Origin: a bacterium
GTDB taxonomy: Bacteria > SZUA-79 > Acidulodesulfobacterales > Acidulodesulfobacteraceae
Direction: 5' to 3'
NCBI GenBank assembly: GCA_021803845.1
Contig: JAJZLA010000060.1
Coordinates: 1 to 7,771 of the forward strand
Length of the DNA: 7,771 bases
The translations under genes and the position numbers were made by a program. Shown piece by piece: positions 1-6,549 of the stretch. Within the stretch, counting starts at the first letter, position 1, and every line of letters begins with the position of its first letter. Under the pieces are notes generated by a model. The model had not been told where the DNA came from and did no database searches. It worked only from the letters and a program-made list of their open reading frames with translations.

Positions 1-1
1 A

Positions 2-481
2 GATCTGTTTTCTATAATTTATACGGGCTTTCTTATATCTTTCCTCGTTAAAATTTTTGAAATTCCGGGCGGCAGACTCCTAATATTGCTTTTGTTTATT
101 CTGGTATGGGCATCAGATATTTTTGCTTATTACGGCGGCAGGCATTTCGGGAAGCACAAGCTTATCCCGTCTCTAAGCCCTAAAAAAACCGTAGAAGGGG
201 CGGTCATAGGTTTTTTAGCCGCCGTCTTTACCGCACTCATATTTAGAATATTTATAAAAGAGTATCAGCAGTTTACCGTGATTTCATTTATAATTTTGTC
301 TTCCATCGCCGTAATAGCTGGAATGTATGGCGATTTAACCGAGTCTTTAATTAAAAGGATGGGCGGGAAAAAGGATTCAGGGACTTTAATTCCGGGTCAC
401 GGCGGTATTTTAGACAGAATAGACAGCCTGATTCTTGCCGCCCCGTTTTTTTACTATATTTCGGTTTTTTGTTTAAAATAA
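2..481 (+). CDS. cdsA: Phosphatidate cytidylyltransferase (CDP-diacylglycerol synthase), C-terminal part
   Basis: This is the last 159 residues of an integral inner-membrane enzyme that makes CDP-diacylglycerol from CTP and phosphatidic acid, the branch point of phospholipid synthesis. The reading frame is open to the left edge, so the N-terminal part lies outside the window; the TTG at 86 is internal. About five hydrophobic segments are visible, at roughly residues 3-18, 25-42, 62-80, 86-104 and 142-158 of the visible part. The CdsA family signature spans visible residues 115-141 (nt 344-424): S-x-x-K-R, then K-D-S-G, then PGHGGILDRID. This carries the family's conserved Lys-Asp and Asp-Arg-x-Asp residues. 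A stop at 479-481 ends the protein right after the last hydrophobic helix, as is usual. dxr follows after 29 nt, a common CdsA-Dxr arrangement. The identification is firm from the signature. Confidence 0.95.
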   Translation, partial: DLFSIIYTGFLISFLVKIFEIPGGRLLILLLFILVWASDIFAYYGGRHFGKHKLIPSLSPKKTVEGAVIGFLAAVFTALIFRIFIKEYQQFTVISFIILSSIAVIAGMYGDLTESLIKRMGGKKDSGTLIPGHGGILDRIDSLILAAPFFYYISVFCLK

Positions 482-512
482 AATAAAAATAAATATATAT
501 TATATATATTAT
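472..512 (+). other. Pure A/T tract spanning the cdsA stop and the dxr leader
   Basis: All 41 bases are A or T, covering the last cdsA codons, the 29-nt spacer and the first two bases of the dxr ATG. The stretch 492-510 is an alternating TA sequence that is nearly self-complementary. No purine-rich Shine-Dalgarno can exist here, so dxr must be translated by coupling to cdsA or through an unstructured A/U-rich leader (inference). It could also contain a TATAAT-like -10 element, but I see no convincing -35 partner. Confidence 0.6.
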
Positions 513-1674
513 GCGAAATATATTTCTTGCCGGTTCTACCGGTTCTATAGGCAGAAATGCAGTAAACGTAGCAGCGTCATATCCGGATTTCCTTGCCGTA
601 AAAGGTATTGCGGCGGGGCATTTTACGCAGGAATTAAAAGAACAGGTTGTAAAGTTAAAACCGGCATACTGCGTTCTTTCTTCAAAAACGGAATGCGCTA
701 AGGCTAAAGAAGGTTTAAAAAACGTCAAAGGCGTTAAGACGAAATTGATTTTCGGCGAAGAAGGACTGCATGAAGCGGTTTCCGACGGCTTATTCGACGT
801 GGTATTGAACGCTATAAGCGGTTCCGCGGGGCTTTTGCTTTCTTACAGGAGCCTTGCGGCGGGCAAAGACCTTGCGCTTGCGAATAAAGAATCCATGGTT
901 ATGGCCGGCAATATTCTGAATAAAACGGCGAAAAAGCATAAAGCTAAAATAATTCCTGTAGATTCCGAACATTCTGCTCTGTTTCAGTGCCTTAAAAGCG
1001 GAGTTAAGCAGGACGTTAAAAAATTAATCCTTACGGCATCGGGAGGACCTTTTTACGACAAGGACAAAAACTATTTCAAGAATATAACCGTCGATATGGC
1101 ATTGAATCATCCTAAATGGAAGATGGGAAAGAAAATAACCGTAGATTCTTCCACGCTCGCCAATAAAGGGCTTGAAATAATAGAAGCTTCGTTTTTATTC
1201 GGTTTTAAAGAAGATAAAATCGACGTCGTTATACATCCGCAGGCGGTAGTTCATTCGATGGTTGAATTTATGGACGGTACGTTAATAGCCCAGATGGGAG
1301 ATGCCGATATGAAAGGACCCATAGGTTATGCCATGTCTTATCCGCATCGTTTTCATAATCTCATGAAACCGATAGATTTGACCGAAGTTGCAAAGCTGGA
1401 GTTTTTTGCGCCTGACGACGAGAAGTTCCCTTTTTTAAATATTGCAAGAAGTTCTTTACGGGAAGGCAGGAGCATGCCGGCGGTTTTTTGCGAAGCAAAC
1501 GAGATTTTCGTTAATTCTTTTTTAAACCGAAAAATATCTTTTAATAAAATCGCCCAAAACGTGGAGTCGGTAATGCAAAAGCACAAACCTTTCGAATTAA
1601 AAACCATAGAAGACGTCATAGAAGCGAAAAAGCAGGCCGAATCTCTTTCAAAAAAGCTCATTTCCGGTATTTAG
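511..1674 (+). CDS. dxr: 1-deoxy-D-xylulose 5-phosphate reductoisomerase
   Basis: This cytosolic enzyme (Dxr/IspC) converts DXP to 2-C-methyl-D-erythritol 4-phosphate using NADPH and a divalent metal, the committed step of the MEP isoprenoid pathway. Its 387 aa is normal for the family. The NADPH-binding loop GSTGSIG is at residues 8-14, directly after the first beta strand, which fixes the ATG at 511 although no Shine-Dalgarno precedes it. The metal ligands are visible as D151 and E153 in PVDSEHSALFQCL and E222 in NKGLEIIEA (N218, K219). The phosphate/substrate loop TASGGPF and the flexible flap region HPKWKMGKKITVDSSTL are intact. The catalytic domain continues with IHPQAVVHSMVEF and GDADMKGPIGYAMSYP, followed by the C-terminal helical domain. 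It lies 29 nt behind cdsA and is probably co-transcribed. The rseP protease gene that often follows dxr in proteobacteria is not here; a non-coding gap follows. Confidence 0.97.
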   Translation: MRNIFLAGSTGSIGRNAVNVAASYPDFLAVKGIAAGHFTQELKEQVVKLKPAYCVLSSKTECAKAKEGLKNVKGVKTKLIFGEEGLHEAVSDGLFDVVLNAISGSAGLLLSYRSLAAGKDLALANKESMVMAGNILNKTAKKHKAKIIPVDSEHSALFQCLKSGVKQDVKKLILTASGGPFYDKDKNYFKNITVDMALNHPKWKMGKKITVDSSTLANKGLEIIEASFLFGFKEDKIDVVIHPQAVVHSMVEFMDGTLIAQMGDADMKGPIGYAMSYPHRFHNLMKPIDLTEVAKLEFFAPDDEKFPFLNIARSSLREGRSMPAVFCEANEIFVNSFLNRKISFNKIAQNVESVMQKHKPFELKTIEDVIEAKKQAESLSKKLISGI

Positions 1675-1801
1675 CGTCTAAGTTGCGGCGGGGGCAGAAT
1701 CGGAAAAAAAATCCCGACTTTTCCTCAAAATTGTTATATAATATACTACTAAACAATCAAACGAAAAATAATTAAGAAAATAACTAATAAAGAAATAAAG
1801 A
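1675..1801. other. Non-coding spacer after dxr
   Basis: No credible gene is seen on either strand. The first part, to about 1726, is mixed in composition. It has short complementary blocks (CGGG at 1689-1692 with CCCG at 1713-1716; GGAAAA near 1702 with TTTTCC at 1719-1724) that could form only weak hairpins and lack a clean U-tract, so I do not call a terminator. From 1727 on the sequence is very A/T rich and contains a candidate -10 box. Palindrome copy A begins at 1802. Confidence 0.5.
1737..1742 (+). promoter_or_regulatory. Candidate -10 box for the carbonic-anhydrase-like/ppx pair
   Basis: TATAAT matches the sigma-70 -10 consensus and overlaps a second possible box, TATACT at 1742-1747. 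No good -35 lies at the right distance; the best is TTTTCC at 1719-1724, 17 nt before the second box. It sits in the only long gap ahead of the gene at 1907, where a new transcription unit would be expected. If used, the transcript would carry a leader of about 150 nt including all of palindrome copy A. TATAAT arises easily by chance in DNA this A/T rich, so confidence is low. Confidence 0.3.
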
Positions 1802-1891
1802 GGAAACGGTGCCGGATTTTATTTTCCGCAAACGGTTAGGTTAATTAACATATAAAAATTTATTAAGGAAAATTAATCTGACGCCATTTCC
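1802..1891 (+). repeat. 90-bp imperfect palindrome, copy A (MITE/REP-like or structured leader)
   Basis: The left arm 1802-1827 and the right arm 1867-1891 are imperfect inverted repeats. About 20 of 25-26 positions match after allowing one bulged base, and they enclose a 39-nt A/T-rich centre. It begins GGAAA and ends TTTCC. It is homologous to the 90-bp element at 6426-6515: identical length, shared blocks GATTTTATTTT (left), AATTAAC (centre) and ATTAATCTGA (right), and the same asymmetric bulge in the stem. It ends 6 nt before the GGAGGA ribosome binding site of the gene at 1907. Its strand is arbitrary; + is used because it lies in the leader of a + strand gene. What it does cannot be told from two copies. 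Confidence 0.8.
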
Positions 1892-1906
1892 GTAAACGGA
1901 GGATTT

Positions 1907-2419
1907 ATGATAATAGAATCTTATATGGGTAAATATCCGAAGATAGACGAAACGGCGTATATGTCGCAAAACGTAGTTATCGTAGGAGACGTAGAAATAG
2001 GAAAAGGATGCAGCGTCTGGTACGGTTCGGTTATCAGGGGCGACGTACATTACATTAAAATAGGCGAAAATACAAACGTTCAGGACAACAGTGTTCTTCA
2101 CGTACAGCACGATACCGGTCCTTTGATAATAGGCAGAGGCGTTACGATAGGGCACAACGTTAATCTTCACGGGTGCGAGATAGGGGATAACTGTCTTATA
2201 GGAATAGGAGCCATAGTTTTAACCGGAGCAAAAATAGGCAAAAACTGCATAATTGCCGCCGGGGCTTTAGTCAAAGAAAATACAGTTATACCCGAAGGTT
2301 CTTTGGTAGCCGGACTTCCCGGAGTAATCAAAAAAAATCTGAGCGAAAAAGAGATAGATTCGATAAGGGAGTCCGCGAATAATTACGTTAAATACGTTAA
2401 AAATTACAGGGGAGAATAG
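1907..2419 (+). CDS. Gamma-class carbonic anhydrase-like hexapeptide-repeat protein (YrdA/PaaY/CaiE type)
   Basis: This 170-aa protein has a left-handed beta-helix fold, seen as repeated I/V-G-x-x hexapeptides (VEIGKGCSVW, IIGRGVTIG, CEIGDNCLIG, AKIGKNCIIA, TVIPEGSLVAG). It ends in a C-terminal helix (about 145-168), as in gamma-carbonic-anhydrase-family proteins, which form trimers. The three zinc-ligand histidines of the family are present: H65 in SVLHVQHD, and H83 and H88 in TIGHNVNLHGC. The site therefore looks metal-competent, and reversible CO2 hydration is possible. Many close relatives have uncertain activity, so no gene symbol is given. The start at ATG 1907 is supported by GGAGGA at 1898-1903; a second ATG at 1925 lacks such a site. 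It is followed after 4 nt by the Ppx/GppA-like gene, so the two are probably translated from one mRNA. Its 5' leader contains palindrome copy A. Confidence 0.9.
   Translation: MIIESYMGKYPKIDETAYMSQNVVIVGDVEIGKGCSVWYGSVIRGDVHYIKIGENTNVQDNSVLHVQHDTGPLIIGRGVTIGHNVNLHGCEIGDNCLIGIGAIVLTGAKIGKNCIIAAGALVKENTVIPEGSLVAGLPGVIKKNLSEKEIDSIRESANNYVKYVKNYRGE
2408..2414 (+). promoter_or_regulatory. Ribosome binding site that supports a TTG start
   Basis: AGGGGAG lies inside the last codons of the preceding gene, 9 nt before TTG at 2424. It is a strong Shine-Dalgarno at good spacing. The conserved first strand of the phosphatase (ASIDIGTNTIR) starts at about residue 13 and no ATG lies between the site and that strand, so TTG is the best start. 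Confidence 0.7.
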
Positions 2420-2423
2420 TATA

Positions 2424-3368
2424 TTGCTTTTAAACTCCGTCTCAGACGACAAATTTAAAGCTTCAATAGACATTGGCACGAATACTATAAGATGTCTTGT
2501 AATTGGACCGAAAAGCGATTTTTTAAGTCCCGATTACGTTGATATGAAAATTATCAGACTGGGCGAAAATTTTAAAAAAGAAGGAGTAATTACCCAAAGT
2601 TCAATAAACAGGCTCAAAGACGCTTTAAAGGTGTATTTAGAAAAAATTAAAAATTACGGCATAAATCCGGAGAATGTCGCTATAACCGGCACAAGCGTAT
2701 TAAGAGATGCTCCAAATGCTAAAGACGTAGAATATATAATTTTTAACGAATTCGGATTAAAGCTGGAAATTATAAGCGGAGAAAAAGAGGCTTTAATAAC
2801 TTTAAAAGGAATTTCTAATTGTTTTAACGGTATTAACGAATTTTATTCCATAGACATAGGGGGCGGCTCTACCGAATACGCCTGCGTTAAAAACGGGTCG
2901 CCTTTGTGGAAATACAGCTTAAACATGGGAGTTGTGCATCTTACGGAAGAAATTATTAAAACCGACCCTGTGTCAGAAGAAAATTTAAAAGAATTGGAAA
3001 GCCGAATAGATGAAAAATTAAATACGCTGAAAACTAAAATAAAAGAAACCGGTTTTGTTTTTAAACCGGCAAAACTTTTCGGAACTGCAGGAACATCGAC
3101 TACTCTTGCTATGGTCGATTTAAATATGAAAAGCTATGACAGGCTTAAAGTGCACGGATATTTCGTAAGCAGGGAAAAAACCGCCGGAATTTATAAAAGA
3201 TTTGCCGCGGCGAAAATATCCGACAGGCTGAAAATTGACGGCGTAGAAGCCGGAAGGGAAGATCTCGTGCTCGCCGGAGCGGCCATAATGTTAAAGAGCA
3301 TGGATTTTTTTGAAGTTTCGGGTTTTACCGTTTCGGAATGCGGACTGCTGGAAGGACTTATAAGTTAA
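2424..3368 (+). CDS. Ppx/GppA-family phosphatase (exopolyphosphatase or pppGpp phosphohydrolase), short form
   Basis: This 314-aa protein of the ASKHA (actin-like ATPase) fold is related to exopolyphosphatase Ppx and guanosine pentaphosphatase GppA. Visible motifs: phosphate-1 loop ASIDIGTNTIRCLV (from about residue 13), GTSVLRDAPNA, ISGEKEALITLKGI with E122 at the position of the catalytic glutamate of the family, phosphate-2 loop IDIGGGSTEY (143-152), and GTAGTSTTLAMVDL. It ends after the second actin-like domain and lacks the C-terminal HD-like domain of the roughly 500-aa E. coli enzymes; such 300-residue forms are common. Polyphosphate and pppGpp activity cannot be separated from sequence alone. 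Translation probably starts at TTG 2424, 4 nt after the upstream stop. guaB follows after 28 nt. A (p)ppGpp-related enzyme beside GMP synthesis genes would fit metabolically, but this is only suggestive. Confidence 0.92.
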   Translation: MLLNSVSDDKFKASIDIGTNTIRCLVIGPKSDFLSPDYVDMKIIRLGENFKKEGVITQSSINRLKDALKVYLEKIKNYGINPENVAITGTSVLRDAPNAKDVEYIIFNEFGLKLEIISGEKEALITLKGISNCFNGINEFYSIDIGGGSTEYACVKNGSPLWKYSLNMGVVHLTEEIIKTDPVSEENLKELESRIDEKLNTLKTKIKETGFVFKPAKLFGTAGTSTTLAMVDLNMKSYDRLKVHGYFVSREKTAGIYKRFAAAKISDRLKIDGVEAGREDLVLAGAAIMLKSMDFFEVSGFTVSECGLLEGLIS

Positions 3369-3375
3369 ATAATAA

Positions 3376-4854
<1,479 letters not shown>

Positions 4855-4857
4855 TTA

Positions 4858-6399
4858 ATGGGAATACATTCTAAAATACTTATTATAGATTTCGGATCGC
4901 AATATACCCAGCTTATTGCGAGGAAAATCAGGGAAAGCAAGGTTTATTGCGAGATATATCCTTTTAATACTCCGTTAAGCAAAATTAAAGAATACAATGC
5001 AAATGCAATCATACTTTCAGGGGGGCCGTCTTCGGTTTACGATAAAAGCGCTCCCGTAATTTCTAAAGATTTATTTAAATTAAACATTCCTTTTTTAGGC
5101 ATATGTTACGGTATGCAGATTATGGCGCATCTTCTCGGCGGAGAAGTAAAGCCTGCTAAAAACCGCGAATACGGCCATTCAAAACTTGAGATACTTCACA
5201 AGAGCAGCCTTTTAAAAGGATGCGGCAAATCGAGCTTAGTATGGATGAGCCACGGCGACGTCATAGTGAAAATTCCCAAAGGCTTTAAAATAACGGCGCA
5301 GACGGAAACTTGCGATACGGCGGCATTTGAATATCCGGAAAAAAAATTTTACGGACTGCAGTTTCATCCTGAAGTAGTCCACACCGAATGCGGGACTAAT
5401 ATATTAAGTAATTTTTTATTTGAAATAGCAGGCGTTAAAGGCGACTGGAAACTTGAAGATTTTATATCCGACAAAGTTGCGGAAATTAAGGAAAAAACGG
5501 GCGGAGCAAAAGCTGTATGCGCTCTTTCGGGAGGAGTCGATTCTACGGTAGCGGCGGCTATTACCGACAGGGCTATCGGCGGCAATCTTAAATGCATATT
5601 CGTCGATAACGGACTTTTAAGGGAAGCGGAAGCGGAATCGGTTATGAAGTATTATAAGGAAAATCTTAACCTTAACGTAAAATTAGTCAACGCTTCGGCT
5701 TTATTTTTAAAAGAACTTAAAGGGGTAACCGATCCCGAAAGAAAACGTAAAATTATAGGCAGGCTTTTTATAGAAATATTCGAAAAAGAAGCAAAAAAGA
5801 TTAAAGGCGTAAATTTTTTAGTGCAGGGAACGCTTTATCCGGACGTAATAGAATCCGTTAAAGTGTTCGGAGCTTCAAGCGTAATAAAAAGCCATCATAA
5901 CGTCGGCGGTCTTCCGAAAAAATTAAATTTAAAATTAATAGAACCTTTAAGGGAATTATTTAAAGACGAAGTCCGTGTAATCGGCAAAAAATTAGGAATT
6001 CCGGAAGAAATAATAAACAGGCAGCCTTTCCCTGGTCCCGGATTAGCCATCAGAATAATAGGGACGGTGGACAAAAAAAATCTCGATATTTTAAAGAAAG
6101 CCGATGCGATAGTTACTCAGGAAATAAAAGCGGCGGGATTATACGATAAAATATGGCAGTCTTTTCCGGTGCTCGTGCCGGTGAAAACTGTAGGCGTAAT
6201 GGGGGATAAAAGAAGCTATGAATCGGTAGTTGCTCTTCGCGCGGTGACTTCCGTGGACGGAATGACGGCAGATTTCGCAAAATTAGATTACGATATATTA
6301 AGAGCGTGTTCTTCAAGAATAATTTCCGAAATTAAAGGCGTTAACAGAGTGGTTTACGATATCACTTCGAAACCGCCTTCGACTATAGAATGGGAATAA
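4858..6399 (+). CDS. guaA: GMP synthase (glutamine-hydrolysing)
   Basis: This enzyme converts XMP, ATP and glutamine to GMP. It has 513 aa, near the usual length, in three domains. The class I glutamine amidotransferase occupies about 1-195, with nucleophile C83 in GICYGMQ and partners H170 and E172 in QFHPEVV. The ATP pyrophosphatase has its P-loop SGGVDST at 224-230. The C-terminal XMP-binding/dimerisation domain starts near [14 protein letters not shown] (389 on) and ends with the family's canonical KPPSTIEWE tail. All catalytic residues expected for an active synthase are visible. The ATG is 3 nt past the guaB stop and has no clear Shine-Dalgarno of its own, so translational coupling with guaB is likely. 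The last codons and stop (6385-6399) are repeated exactly as a 15-bp non-coding copy at 6517-6531; see the separate entries. Confidence 0.98.
   Translation: MGIHSKILIIDFGSQYTQLIARKIRESKVYCEIYPFNTPLSKIKEYNANAIILSGGPSSVYDKSAPVISKDLFKLNIPFLGICYGMQIMAHLLGGEVKPAKNREYGHSKLEILHKSSLLKGCGKSSLVWMSHGDVIVKIPKGFKITAQTETCDTAAFEYPEKKFYGLQFHPEVVHTECGTNILSNFLFEIAGVKGDWKLEDFISDKVAEIKEKTGGAKAVCALSGGVDSTVAAAITDRAIGGNLKCIFVDNGLLREAEAESVMKYYKENLNLNVKLVNASALFLKELKGVTDPERKRKIIGRLFIEIFEKEAKKIKGVNFLVQGTLYPDVIESVKVFGASSVIKSHHNVGGLPKKLNLKLIEPLRELFKDEVRVIGKKLGIPEEIINRQPFPGPGLAIRIIGTVDKKNLDILKKADAIVTQEIKAAGLYDKIWQSFPVLVPVKTVGVMGDKRSYESVVALRAVTSVDGMTADFAKLDYDILRACSSRIISEIKGVNRVVYDITSKPPSTIEWE
6385..6399 (+). repeat. 15-bp direct repeat, left copy (end of guaA)
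   Basis: ATAGAATGGGAATAA encodes the terminal I-E-W-E and stop of guaA. An identical copy lies at 6517-6531. This copy is the functional gene end because its frame is required for the conserved GuaA tail. The two copies bracket palindrome copy B and look like a target-site duplication (inference). Confidence 0.75.
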
Positions 6400-6425
6400 T
6401 GTAAAGGAAACAAAAAATAATATAA
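6400..6425. other. 26-nt spacer between guaA and palindrome copy B
   Basis: This A/T-rich stretch has no gene. If the 15-bp repeats are a target duplication, it belongs to the inserted unit (6400-6516, 117 bp). I find no clear equivalent to the left of copy A, so it may instead be part of an older, decayed duplication of the leader. A loose resemblance to 6532-6549 (an AAAGGAAAC-like run against AAACGGAGTAAAC) permits that reading. Confidence 0.35.
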
Positions 6426-6515
6426 GGAAAAGATATCAGATTTTATTTTTTTGCATACAAATAACGTCAATTAACAAAAAAATATTTGCAAAAAAATTAA
6501 TCTGATACCTTTTCC
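6426..6515 (+). repeat. 90-bp near-perfect palindrome, copy B (MITE/REP-like or structured leader)
   Basis: The left arm 6426-6455 and the right arm 6487-6515 are inverted repeats matching at 27 of 29-30 positions with a single bulged base. They share GGAAAAG, TATCAGATT and ATTTTTTTGCA, around a 31-nt A/T-rich loop. It is homologous to copy A at 1802-1891, with the same length, end sequences, central AATTAAC and right-arm ATTAATCTGA. It lies between the 15-bp direct repeats and ends 19 nt before the dnaE Shine-Dalgarno. In a guaA-dnaE transcript it would form a long hairpin; the inner stem is mostly A-U. It is not a standard terminator because no U-tract follows the stem. Confidence 0.85.
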
Positions 6516-6516
6516 G

Positions 6517-6531
6517 ATAGAATGGGAATAA
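6517..6531 (+). repeat. 15-bp direct repeat, right copy (non-coding duplicate of guaA end)
   Basis: This is an exact copy of 6385-6399 located 1 nt after the right arm of palindrome copy B and immediately before the dnaE ribosome binding region. It has no coding role here. Together with the left copy it suggests that DNA between them was inserted at the guaA stop with duplication of the target. Confidence 0.75.
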
Positions 6532-6549
6532 AAACGGAGTAAACTTATA

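Noticed and set aside
86..88. TTG at 86 as the real start of the cdsA fragment
   Set aside because: The frame is open to position 2, and the upstream residues continue the hydrophobic, CdsA-like sequence.
351..728. Reverse-strand open frame of 125 codons across the cdsA-dxr junction
   Set aside because: It is antisense to two firmly identified genes, has no family resemblance and reads through the A/T spacer as an Ile/Tyr-rich run.
1689..1724. Possible intrinsic terminator after dxr
   Set aside because: The only stems are 4-6 bp with long loops and no proper T-tract follows, so the evidence is too weak to annotate.
1809..1844. Possible 11-codon leader peptide starting at GTG within palindrome copy A, with GAGG just upstream
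   Set aside because: Copy B has no start codon at the matching place, and the composition shows no attenuator-type run of regulatory codons. It is most likely chance.
1841..2170. Reverse-strand open frame of 109 codons opposite the hexapeptide protein
   Set aside because: It is antisense to a gene with clear family motifs. Its translation is Tyr/Val-rich with no recognisable domain, and no ribosome binding site supports it.
6426..6515. Copy B as a Rho-independent terminator for guaA
   Set aside because: The inner stem is A-U rich, the loop is 31 nt, and after the stem the sequence continues GATAGAATGGG with no U-run.
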